DNA of 64,000 bases from an uncultured Lachnospiraceae bacterium (lineage in GTDB: Bacteria > Bacillota > Clostridia > Lachnospirales > Lachnospiraceae). The position numbers and the translations under genes are program-made. The stretch covers positions 1 to 64,000 of the forward strand of contig CAMKQH010000011.1 of the NCBI GenBank assembly GCA_946414885.1. Direction: 5' to 3'. This document shows positions 56,855 to 64,000 of this stretch, piece by piece. Within the stretch, counting starts at the first letter, position 1. Each line of letters opens with the position of its first letter. Below the pieces are notes generated by a model, which ran no database searches, had not been told where the DNA came from, and was given only the letters and a program-made list of their open reading frames with translations.

Positions 56855-58015
56855 ATGAAGAGAGTATTTTTGATCGTTTTGGATAGCTTTGGAATTGGAG
56901 AAGAACCAGATGCAGCGGCTTTTGGGGACGTGGACGTCAACACATTGCGAAGTGTTGCGGGCAGTCCCTTTTTCCGCGTGCCGAACTTTCAAAAGCTGGG
57001 ACTTTTTAACATAGACGGCGTGACCGTGGGGGAAAAGAGCGATGCGCCCATGGCGGCCGTTGCCAGGCTTCGCGAGAAGTCCATGGGGAAGGATACCACC
57101 ATTGGACATTGGGAAATTGCAGGCGTGGTATCGCCCAAGCCTTTGCCAACATATCCTAACGGATTTCCGCAGGAAGTGCTGGATGAGTTTACCAGACGGA
57201 CCGGCAGGGGCGTGCTTTGCAATAAACCCTATTCCGGCACGGCCGTGATCCAGGAATACGGCGAGGAGCATCTGAAAACGGGAGCACTTATTGTTTATAC
57301 TTCCGCAGACAGCGTTTTCCAGATTGCAGCGCACGAGGAGCTTGTGCCTCCGGAGAAACTGTACGAGTATTGCCGCGTGGCAAGGGAGATTCTGCAGGGA
57401 GAGCATGGCGTGGGTCGCGTGATCGCCAGACCCTTCATCGGCCCCTTGGACGGTAAATTTGTTAGAACCTCCCACAGGCATGATTTCTCGTTGCTCCCTC
57501 CAAAGGAAACGATGCTGGATCACCTCAAGGCGGCAGGAAAAGAAGTGTTGGCAGTAGGAAAGATCCAGGACATTTTTGTCGGGCAGGGCATTACGGAATA
57601 CGTTTACACCTCTGGCAATGAAGAGGGGATTGAGAAGACGCTTGAATGGATGGACCGGGATTTTGAAGGCCTTTGCTTTGTGAATTTGGTAGATTACGAC
57701 ATGCTGTACGGCCATCGCAGGGACGTGGACGGTTATGCGAAGGCCCTGACTTATTTTGACGAAAAACTCCCTGAGATCATGGAAAAGCTGCGCGAGGACG
57801 ACGTGCTGATGCTGACGGCAGATCACGGCTGCGATCCCGCATATCTGGCGACGACGGATCACACGAGGGAGTATGTTCCGTTCCTTGCTTACGGACCTGG
57901 AATCCGCCCGGAAAATTATGGGACGAGAGAGACCTTTGCCGACGTTGCGGCGACGGTGCTGGATCTGTTGGGAGTCCCGGGCGAGACTGCCGGAAAAAGC
58001 ATGTTCCATTTGTGA
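56855..58015 (+). CDS. deoB: Phosphopentomutase
   Basis: A 386-residue enzyme interconverting ribose or deoxyribose 1- and 5-phosphates in nucleoside salvage. The alkaline-phosphatase-fold metal sites are seen: FLIVLDSFGIGEEPDAAAFG at the N-terminus, VNLVDYDMLYGHRRDV and MLTADHGCDPAY with TTDHTREYVPFL at the C-terminus, and the phosphorylated Thr region GKDTTIGHWE. Length is normal. ATG preceded by GAGGAG. Upstream is the palindromic element, so its insertion may affect deoB expression. Confidence 0.97.
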   Translation: MKRVFLIVLDSFGIGEEPDAAAFGDVDVNTLRSVAGSPFFRVPNFQKLGLFNIDGVTVGEKSDAPMAAVARLREKSMGKDTTIGHWEIAGVVSPKPLPTYPNGFPQEVLDEFTRRTGRGVLCNKPYSGTAVIQEYGEEHLKTGALIVYTSADSVFQIAAHEELVPPEKLYEYCRVAREILQGEHGVGRVIARPFIGPLDGKFVRTSHRHDFSLLPPKETMLDHLKAAGKEVLAVGKIQDIFVGQGITEYVYTSGNEEGIEKTLEWMDRDFEGLCFVNLVDYDMLYGHRRDVDGYAKALTYFDEKLPEIMEKLREDDVLMLTADHGCDPAYLATTDHTREYVPFLAYGPGIRPENYGTRETFADVAATVLDLLGVPGETAGKSMFHL

Positions 58016-58076
58016 CGACGCTATGAAATCTAAGGAACTTGCAAAAATCAAACAAATGGAAATGAGGTAAAGGAAA

Positions 58077-59672
58077 GTGAATAAAGAAGTACAAGAAATC
58101 AACAGGCGGAGAACTTTCGCCATTATATCCCACCCCGATGCGGGTAAAACGACCCTGACGGAGAAGTTTTTGCTTTACGGCGGCGCCATTAACCTGGCGG
58201 GCAGCGTTAAGGGAAAGGCGACGGCGAGACATGCGGTCTCTGACTGGATGGAAATTGAGAAGGAGAGAGGTATTTCCGTAACCTCCTCCGTGTTACAGTT
58301 TGAATATGACGGATATTGCATTAACATTTTGGACACGCCTGGACATCAGGATTTCTCGGAGGATACCTATCGTACCTTGATGGCTGCGGATTCCGCAGTC
58401 ATGGTCATCGACGCGTCCAAGGGCGTGGAGGCCCAGACCAGAAAACTGTTCAAGGTCTGTGGCATGCGCGGCATTCCCATCTTTACGTTTATCAACAAGC
58501 TGGACAGGGATGCCAATGATACGTTTGATCTTTTGGATGACATTGAGAAAGAGCTTGGAATCGCAACCTGTCCCGTGAACTGGCCGATCGGTTCCGGTAA
58601 GGAATTTAAGGGTGTGTATGATCGCGAAAAACAGTGCGTGATCTCTTATTCCGATACGGAAAAGGGTACTAAGGAAGGCGTTGCGACGGAGATTCCCATT
58701 CAGGATGAAGAGCATCTTCGCGGACTCATCGGGGATGCGGCCGCAGATAAGCTCCTTGGAGAAATTGAACTTCTCGACGGCGCCAGCGCTGAGTTTGACC
58801 TGGAGGAGGTACGCGCGGGAAGATTGACTCCCGTGTGCTTTGGTTCCGCACTGACGAACTTTGGCGTGGAAATCTTTTTGAAGCATTTCCTTAACATGAC
58901 GACGCCACCGCTCCCCAGAATGGCGGACATAGGTCTGATCAAACCCACGGAGCATGAGTTCTCTGCTTTTGTTTTTAAGATCCAGGCCAACATGAATAAG
59001 GCACATCGCGACAGGATCGCCTTTATGCGCATCTGTTCCGGTAAGTTTGACGCCCAGATGGAGGTGCGTCACGTGCAAGGCAATAAGGTGATGCGTCTTT
59101 CCCAGCCGCAGCAGATCATGGCGGATGAGAGAAAAATCCTTTCGGAGGCCTATGCGGGAGACATCATCGGCGTGTTCGATCCCGGCGTGTTCTCCATCGG
59201 TGACACGATCTGCATGCCTAAGGACAAGCTGGCATATGAGGGAATCCCCACGTTCGCGCCCGAGCACTTTGCCCGCGTCCGTCAGATCGACACCATGAAG
59301 AGAAAGCAATTTGTAAAAGGTATCGAGCAGATCGCCCAAGAGGGTGCCATCCAGATCTTTACGGAGATGACTGCCGGCATGGAGGAAGTCATCGTCGGCG
59401 TAGTGGGCGTGCTACAGTTTGACGTGTTGAAATACCGTCTGGAAAATGAATATAACGTGGAGATCCGTCTTGAGAACCTTCCCTATGAGCACATCCGTTG
59501 GATCGAGAATAAGGAAGAAGTGAATCTGGAGAAACTGATCGGAACCTCCGACATGAAGAAGGTAAAGGACATGAAGGGGAATCCGCTTCTTCTCTTTGTC
59601 AATTCCTGGAGCATCGGCATGACGCTGGACCGCAACAAGGGATTGGTTTTGACGGAGTTTAGCAGAAACTAA
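58077..59672 (+). CDS. prfC: Peptide chain release factor 3
   Basis: A 531-residue translational GTPase recycling RF1/RF2. G1 is ISHPDAGKTTLTEKFLLYGG, the switch/G2 region is ERGISVTSSVLQFEY, G3 is ILDTPGHQDFSEDTYR, and G4 is FINKLDRDA. The C-terminal part (LQFDVLKYRLENEYNVEIRL) is diagnostic for RF3 rather than EF-G. The GTG start at 58077 is preceded by GAGGTAAAGG. Follows deoB by 61 bases with no terminator seen. Confidence 0.96.
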   Translation: MNKEVQEINRRRTFAIISHPDAGKTTLTEKFLLYGGAINLAGSVKGKATARHAVSDWMEIEKERGISVTSSVLQFEYDGYCINILDTPGHQDFSEDTYRTLMAADSAVMVIDASKGVEAQTRKLFKVCGMRGIPIFTFINKLDRDANDTFDLLDDIEKELGIATCPVNWPIGSGKEFKGVYDREKQCVISYSDTEKGTKEGVATEIPIQDEEHLRGLIGDAAADKLLGEIELLDGASAEFDLEEVRAGRLTPVCFGSALTNFGVEIFLKHFLNMTTPPLPRMADIGLIKPTEHEFSAFVFKIQANMNKAHRDRIAFMRICSGKFDAQMEVRHVQGNKVMRLSQPQQIMADERKILSEAYAGDIIGVFDPGVFSIGDTICMPKDKLAYEGIPTFAPEHFARVRQIDTMKRKQFVKGIEQIAQEGAIQIFTEMTAGMEEVIVGVVGVLQFDVLKYRLENEYNVEIRLENLPYEHIRWIENKEEVNLEKLIGTSDMKKVKDMKGNPLLLFVNSWSIGMTLDRNKGLVLTEFSRN

Positions 59673-59723
59673 AGTCAAGTCTTGACTTAATGAAGTTCAA
59701 ATGCGATGGAGAGGACTTGAAAA

Positions 59724-60938
59724 TTGAGAGTACGAAAGAGCGGCATGCTGCTTTGGATCATAATGCTCGCGGCGGCGCTGACGTTTGGCGGGTGCGCGTC
59801 GCTGTCAGACGCGTTTCCGATCAGCAGGGAAGATGGCGAGTCTTACGGAGAAGGCAGTGGCAAAAAAGCGAAAGGAAAGAATCAAAAGGAATATGACGAT
59901 CATTTCCTTCGAAAGGGCAGCAGGTATGCCCGTAAAAAACTGACCAGCGCGCAGAAGCTTTGGTATGACGACGTAGAACATATCCTGGGCAGCATGGAAG
60001 TGGACGGAGAGCTCTCCGCGGAAGGCATTGAAGAAGGACTGACGGAGAAGGACCTGGAACTTGTGTTTAACTGTGTTTGCATGGACCATCCCGAACTCTT
60101 CTACGTGGATGGATACAGTTACGTGACCCACGTGGTTGATGACTCCGTGGTTGGATACGTCTTTTCGGGAAGCTACGACGTTGACAAGGACGCGGCGCTT
60201 CGCAAGGAAAAAGAGATCCAACAAGCCGCGAAGGCGTTCCTTGATGGGCTTCCCAACGACGGAAAGAATCTTGATGACTATGAAAAGATCAAGTACGTAT
60301 ATGAAAAACTGATCCTGGAGACGGAGTATTCCCTGGATGCGCCGGACAATCAGACCATCTATTCCGCACTTGTGGGAAAGGAATCCGTGTGTCAGGGATA
60401 CTCGAAGGCCCTACAGTACTTGTTAAACGAGCTGGGAGTGGAATGCACGCTGGTTCAGGGCGTGGCGCAGGGCCAGCCTCACGGATGGAATCTGGTGAAG
60501 GCAGACGGAGAATATTATTACGTCGACGTGACTTGGGGAGACAATTCCTATCATCCCAACGTAGGAGCCATGGCGGCGCCGGAGATTCTGTACGATTACC
60601 TGTTGGTGACAACGGATGAAATCTCCGTGGACAGGAAGATTGACGAGGTAGTTCCGCTGCCCGCTTGCACGGCAACGGCTGACAATTACTTTGTCCGGGA
60701 GGATGCCTATTTTGAATTTTTAGATCAGGCGGGGCTCCAAATGCTCTTTTCGACGGCAACCCCGGAGAATGCATGGCAGGTTTCCATCAAGTGCGCAGAC
60801 AAGGAATGCTATGACGAATTAAAGGATTTCCTTTTGACGAAAAACAAGATTTTTGATTACTATCCGGTGGGCGGAAATCAGATTTCATACTATCAAAACG
60901 AAGAATTGCATTGCCTGACATTTTGGGTGACAAATTAA
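59724..60938 (+). CDS. Lipoprotein with transglutaminase-like domain
   Basis: A 404-residue predicted lipoprotein: signal MLLWIIMLAAALTFGGCAS with the lipobox Cys, a charged linker, a helical region, then a transglutaminase-like core (about 200-275) with Cys223 (SVCQGYSKALQYLLNELGV), His253 (QPHGWNLVKADGEYYYVDV) and Asp268, a complete catalytic triad, so cysteine protease or transamidase chemistry is possible. The C-terminal 120 residues are unassigned. The TTG at 59724 is used because GGAGAGG lies 9 bases upstream; an in-frame ATG at 59745 is an alternative that would leave no basic N-terminus. Confidence 0.82.
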   Translation: MRVRKSGMLLWIIMLAAALTFGGCASLSDAFPISREDGESYGEGSGKKAKGKNQKEYDDHFLRKGSRYARKKLTSAQKLWYDDVEHILGSMEVDGELSAEGIEEGLTEKDLELVFNCVCMDHPELFYVDGYSYVTHVVDDSVVGYVFSGSYDVDKDAALRKEKEIQQAAKAFLDGLPNDGKNLDDYEKIKYVYEKLILETEYSLDAPDNQTIYSALVGKESVCQGYSKALQYLLNELGVECTLVQGVAQGQPHGWNLVKADGEYYYVDVTWGDNSYHPNVGAMAAPEILYDYLLVTTDEISVDRKIDEVVPLPACTATADNYFVREDAYFEFLDQAGLQMLFSTATPENAWQVSIKCADKECYDELKDFLLTKNKIFDYYPVGGNQISYYQNEELHCLTFWVTN

Positions 60939-60955
60939 TGCAGAAATGCTATAAT
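60927..60955 (+). promoter_or_regulatory. Promoter of the Asp23-nusB-xseAB-ispA operon
   Basis: GTGACA and TATAAT are 17 bases apart, with TGC making an extended -10. The -35 overlaps the end of the transglutaminase gene. Confidence 0.75.
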
Positions 60956-60987
60956 AAGATTTAATCTGAGATTAGGAGGGACAGGAC

Positions 60988-61329
60988 ATGGAAAAAGAGC
61001 AGAATGCAGTTGTGCTAAAGGAAGAAGAATCCGTTGGATCGGTACGAATTGCCGATACGGTAGTGGCGAACGTGGCAACCATTGCGGCGGCTGAAGTAGA
61101 GGGCGCATCCATTCCGGCAGGAACCGTTTCCAAGGTGTCCAAGGGCGTTAAGGTAGAGATCAAGAACGGTACCGTTAAGGTTGACATTGCGGTAAACGTT
61201 AAGTATGGCTATAACATTCCGGAAGTGAGCCAGCAGCTTCAGAGCAAGGTGAAGAGTGCCATCGAGAACATGACCGGACTGACCTGCAGCAGCGTAAACG
61301 TTCGTTTTGCGAGCGTTATCATTAAGTAA
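60988..61329 (+). CDS. Asp23/Gls24 family envelope stress response protein
   Basis: A 113-residue Asp23/Gls24 (DUF322) protein: SVRIADTVVANVATIAAAEV at the start, then VEIKNGTVKVDIAVNVKYGY and the C-terminal VKSAIENMTGLTCSSVNVRF. In Bacillota a member of this family commonly precedes nusB, as here. Role is envelope-linked but not biochemically defined. AGGAGGG ribosome site. Confidence 0.95.
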   Translation: MEKEQNAVVLKEEESVGSVRIADTVVANVATIAAAEVEGASIPAGTVSKVSKGVKVEIKNGTVKVDIAVNVKYGYNIPEVSQQLQSKVKSAIENMTGLTCSSVNVRFASVIIK

Positions 61330-61347
61330 AGGCAGAGAGAAAGATCA

Positions 61348-61767
61348 ATGGGACGACACGAACAAAGAGAACAGCTATTTATGCTTTTGTTCCGGGTGGA
61401 GTTTAATTCGCTCGAAGACATGCCGGAGCAGGTAAAGCTCTTCTTTGAAGATGAAGAGAGAAGTGAAGCGGGCGAATTTGCCGCAGCCATCACGGAAAAA
61501 TATGAAAAGATCGTGGAAAAGCTTCCGGAACTGGATGCTCTTCTGAACGAAAAGACGGAAAAATGGAATACCAAGCGAATTGGTAAGGTAGAGCTGACGG
61601 TGCTTCGCCTGGCTTTGTATGAGATTATGTTCGATGAGGAGATTCCCGAGGGCGTGGCCATTGACGAGGCAGTTACCATCGCAAAGAAATACGGACAGGA
61701 CAGCTCCGGTGCTTTTGTCAACGGAGTGTTGGCTAAATTTGTAAAAAAGGGTGATCAAAATTCGTAG
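61348..61767 (+). CDS. nusB: Transcription antitermination factor NusB
   Basis: A 139-residue all-helical RNA-binding protein acting with NusE in rRNA antitermination. MGRHEQREQLFMLLFRVEFN, LRLALYEIMFDEEIPEGVAI and GQDSSGAFVNGVLAKFVKK are the family signature regions. Its end overlaps xseA by 17 bases. Confidence 0.96.
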   Translation: MGRHEQREQLFMLLFRVEFNSLEDMPEQVKLFFEDEERSEAGEFAAAITEKYEKIVEKLPELDALLNEKTEKWNTKRIGKVELTVLRLALYEIMFDEEIPEGVAIDEAVTIAKKYGQDSSGAFVNGVLAKFVKKGDQNS

Positions 61768-62980
61768 CGTATATACCGTTGGGCAGATCAATGCCTACGT
61801 TAAAAACATGTTCACGCAGGATTACCTCTTACAGTCCGTTTTTGTGAAGGGAGAGGTCAGTAACTGCAAGTATCACAGTTCGGGGCATATCTATTTCACT
61901 TTGAAGGATCCTAAAGGAACCATCAGCTGCGTTATGTTTGCGGGGAACCGGAAGGGTCTTTCTTTTCGTATGCAAGACGGTCAGCAGGTGATCGTTGGCG
62001 GAGCGGTTGACGTCTATGAGAGAGACGGAAAATACCAGCTTTACGCAAGACAGATCATCTTGGATGGCGCGGGCAGGCTCTATGAAGAGTATGAACGCCT
62101 AAAACGGGAATTGGAAGAATTGGGGATGTTTGCTAAGGAGTACAAGCAGCCAATCCCCAAGTACGTTAGGACCCTTGGCGTCGTGACGGCACGCACGGGT
62201 GCAGCCGTCAGGGACGTGATCCAGATTGCCAAGCGAAGAAATCCTTACGTCCAGATCATTCTCTATCCAGCGATCGTGCAGGGAGAGGATGCCGTCCCAA
62301 GCATTGTCAACGGCATTCACGCATTGGAGGCAATGGGCGTCGACGTAATGATCGTGGGACGGGGCGGTGGCTCCATTGAAGATTTGTGGGCCTTTAACGA
62401 AAGGGCGGTTGCGGAGGCGGTGTTTAACTGCAGCGTTCCCATTATTTCGGCCGTGGGACATGAGACGGATACCACGATCATCGACTTTGTGTCTGACCTT
62501 CGTGCACCGACGCCTTCCGCAGCGGCAGAGCTTGCGGTGTGGGACGTGCGGGAACTGACGGAGAAAATAGCATCCTACGGGATGGCGCTGAATTCGGGGA
62601 TCAATCGAGCGATCGACAGAAAGCGAAGCGTGCTTGAAAGGCTAAAGCGCCAGATTGGCATGGTGAATCCCGCTGCAAGGATCCGTGGATACCGCCAGCA
62701 TCACGCTCAGTTGCAGGACAGACTAAATGGCGAGATGAGAAAGCTTCTCACGGCGAAAAGACATACGCTGGAGTTGTACGTGACGAAAATGAAGGGGCTG
62801 TCCCCGCTAGAGAAGCTGTCAAGCGGTTATTCTTACGTGGAAAACGCTGAGGGCAGAAACGTGCGATCCGTCTCCCAAGTACAAAAGGGAGATCTGATCA
62901 GGATCAACGTCAGGGACGGAAATATCGAGGCCAAGGTGACGGACGTAGTGCCCGCCAGACTCTCAAATGAGAAGGCCTAA
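61751..62980 (+). CDS. xseA: Exodeoxyribonuclease VII large subunit
   Basis: A 409-residue nuclease subunit. The N-terminal OB fold (VYTVGQINAYVKNMFTQDY, FVKGEVSNCKYHSSGHIYFT) is followed by the catalytic domain with GVVTARTGAAVRDVIQIAKR, VDVMIVGRGGGSIEDLWAFN and PIISAVGHETDTTIIDFVSD with RAPTPSAAAELA, a coiled region and a C-terminal SGYSYVENAEG segment. GTG start within nusB, so translation is coupled. Works with XseB. Confidence 0.96.
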   Translation: MIKIRSVYTVGQINAYVKNMFTQDYLLQSVFVKGEVSNCKYHSSGHIYFTLKDPKGTISCVMFAGNRKGLSFRMQDGQQVIVGGAVDVYERDGKYQLYARQIILDGAGRLYEEYERLKRELEELGMFAKEYKQPIPKYVRTLGVVTARTGAAVRDVIQIAKRRNPYVQIILYPAIVQGEDAVPSIVNGIHALEAMGVDVMIVGRGGGSIEDLWAFNERAVAEAVFNCSVPIISAVGHETDTTIIDFVSDLRAPTPSAAAELAVWDVRELTEKIASYGMALNSGINRAIDRKRSVLERLKRQIGMVNPAARIRGYRQHHAQLQDRLNGEMRKLLTAKRHTLELYVTKMKGLSPLEKLSSGYSYVENAEGRNVRSVSQVQKGDLIRINVRDGNIEAKVTDVVPARLSNEKA

Positions 62981-62997
62981 ACCATAGGGAGATTGGT

Positions 62998-63231
62998 ATG
63001 GAAGAAAAGAAAGAAGTCAGTCTGGAAGAGAATTTTGATAAATTGGAGGAACTGATCGGGGTTCTGGCGGACGCGGACGTCTCTTTGGAGGATGCCTTTC
63101 ACGCCTACAGTGAGGGAGTAACGCTTCTAAAACAGTGCAACGACCAGATAGACCGCGTTGAAAAGAAGGTTCTGGTTCTTAGCGGAGACGGAGAGCTTGA
63201 GGAACTGGACGCAGACGACGTGGAGGCATAA
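62998..63231 (+). CDS. xseB: Exodeoxyribonuclease VII small subunit
   Basis: A 77-residue helical protein: SLEENFDKLEELIGVLADAD and VSLEDAFHAYSEGVTLLKQC are typical of XseB, which binds the coiled region of XseA. Located between xseA and ispA, 17 bases after xseA. Confidence 0.95.
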   Translation: MEEKKEVSLEENFDKLEELIGVLADADVSLEDAFHAYSEGVTLLKQCNDQIDRVEKKVLVLSGDGELEELDADDVEA

Positions 63232-63235
63232 AGGA

Positions 63236-64000
63236 ATGGAAGAGAAAAGCTTTCAGGAAATGCTTGGGAAGAAAACGGCAGAAGTGCAACAAGTGATTTC
63301 CGGAACGTTAGAGCGATACTTAAAAGAAAAGGATGAGCTTCCTTACGTGCATACGATCTTGGAAGCCATGGAATATAGTTTTATGGCGGGAGGAAAACGC
63401 CTTCGCCCCCTGTTGATGCGGGAGACGTATCAGCTCCTTTGCGGGGAAGGGAAAAGCGGACAGACGTCCCTCGGGGAATTTATGACGGCGCTGGAAATGA
63501 TCCACACTTATTCCCTGGTGCATGACGACCTGCCGGCGATGGACAATGACGAGTACCGCAGGGGAAAAGAGACCACTTGGAAGGTCTACGGAGACGGCAT
63601 GGCGGTCCTGGCCGGTGACGCCCTGATGAACAGTGCGTTTGAAATTGCTTTTTCCGAGATCAGCCGGACTCTTTCTTCCGATAAATCCCTTGAGGAAAAA
63701 GGCAGGATCGCGGGATGCGGCGAGATGCTGGCAAAGAAGGCCGGCATAGACGGCATGCTTGGCGGACAGGTTGCGGACGTGGAGGCGGAGAAGAAAAATC
63801 TTCCAATGGACATGGACAAGATCCTGTTCATCCATGAGAGGAAAACCGCGGCCCTGATCGAAGCGGCCATGGGAATCGGCGCAATGCTTTCCGGCGCCGG
63901 CGAGGAAGAGATCAACAAGGTTCTGTGGATCGCAAGAAAGGTGGGCATTGCTTTCCAAATCCAGGATGACGTGCTTGACGTGATCGGGGACAGCAAGGAG
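63236..64000 (+). CDS. ispA: Polyprenyl (farnesyl/geranylgeranyl) diphosphate synthase, 3' truncated
   Basis: The open frame starts at ATG 63236, 4 bases after xseB (ribosome site AAGGA), and runs off the window; 255 codons are present. GGKRLRPLLMRETYQLL and the first aspartate-rich motif SLVHDDLPAMDNDEYRRGKE identify a short-chain trans-prenyl synthase, with FQIQDDVLDVIGD as the second aspartate-rich motif at the very end. It condenses isopentenyl diphosphate units for quinone or undecaprenyl precursors. Its place after xseB, usually followed by dxs, is conserved across Firmicutes. Confidence 0.95.
   Translation, partial: MEEKSFQEMLGKKTAEVQQVISGTLERYLKEKDELPYVHTILEAMEYSFMAGGKRLRPLLMRETYQLLCGEGKSGQTSLGEFMTALEMIHTYSLVHDDLPAMDNDEYRRGKETTWKVYGDGMAVLAGDALMNSAFEIAFSEISRTLSSDKSLEEKGRIAGCGEMLAKKAGIDGMLGGQVADVEAEKKNLPMDMDKILFIHERKTAALIEAAMGIGAMLSGAGEEEINKVLWIARKVGIAFQIQDDVLDVIGDSKE

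Noticed and set aside
57873..58070. Short open frame over the deoB end
   Set aside because: Out of frame with deoB and without a ribosome site; ends in low-complexity Lys/Glu/Met.
1..64000. CRISPR array, prophage, transposase, tRNA or rRNA
   Set aside because: No regularly spaced direct repeats, no phage or transposase proteins and no tRNA-like cloverleaf with CCA-adjacent arms were noticed on either strand by eye.

Overview
The window looks like chromosome from a member of the Lachnospiraceae (Clostridia, Bacillota). Pointers are a complete spoIIIA sporulation locus, Firmicutes-style ribosomal protein and infC leaders, strong Shine-Dalgarno sites, a beta-mannan utilisation locus organised like those of gut Lachnospiraceae, and several c-di-GMP enzymes. 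Genus was not assigned. No rRNA, tRNA, CRISPR array, phage or intact insertion sequence was recognised.

Layout. 1-2.9 kb: tail of an unidentified + strand gene, then a minus-strand operon (malic enzyme, YhcC-type radical SAM protein, DUF4364 protein). 3.1-10.1 kb: rho with a disordered tandem repeat, rpmE, a DUF1385 protein, prmC-prfA and a beta-helix lipoprotein. 10.2-18.6 kb: AraC regulator, MATE exporter, CarD-like factor, infC-rpmI-rplT behind an attenuator, glmS, and a convergent cardiolipin synthase. 18.9-21.4 kb: a two-component system.

21.5-35.8 kb: one strong promoter followed by eight tightly packed genes: a FIST-EAL protein, a sugar-binding-protein-like GGDEF protein, an alanine-type symporter, a SPASM-type radical SAM enzyme coupled to a membrane protein with a (Cys-Ala)6 tail, a GH27 and a GH13 glycosidase, and a second EAL protein. 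The radical SAM/(Cys-Ala)6 pair is the most striking candidate for an undescribed system: a maturase that may modify the cytosolic tail of a membrane-anchored protein.

35.9-38.2 kb: a ferredoxin-like aldo/keto reductase, a 21-residue hydrophobic peptide gene and a DHH phosphoesterase. 38.4-51.1 kb: a locus for acetylated, galactosylated beta-mannan oligosaccharides: two GH130 phosphorylases, two SGNH esterases (CE2- and CE17-like), a GH36 alpha-galactosidase, a LacI regulator, phosphomannose isomerase and an ABC importer (two permeases and a binding protein; no ATPase, endomannanase or epimerase here). The importer can bring in oligosaccharides, the esterases and alpha-galactosidase strip side groups, the phosphorylases release mannose 1-phosphate, and ManA feeds mannose 6-phosphate to glycolysis.

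51.2-56.5 kb: a small FeoB-associated-type protein and spoIIIAA-AH. 56.5-56.8 kb: a long palindromic element. 56.9-64 kb: deoB, prfC, a transglutaminase-like lipoprotein, and the Asp23-nusB-xseA-xseB-ispA cluster, the last gene running off the window.

Base-level curiosities include an ATT start for infC, related GTGTCA-N8-GTCCCCGTGA palindromes, and a strong visual excess of ACGT at codon junctions.
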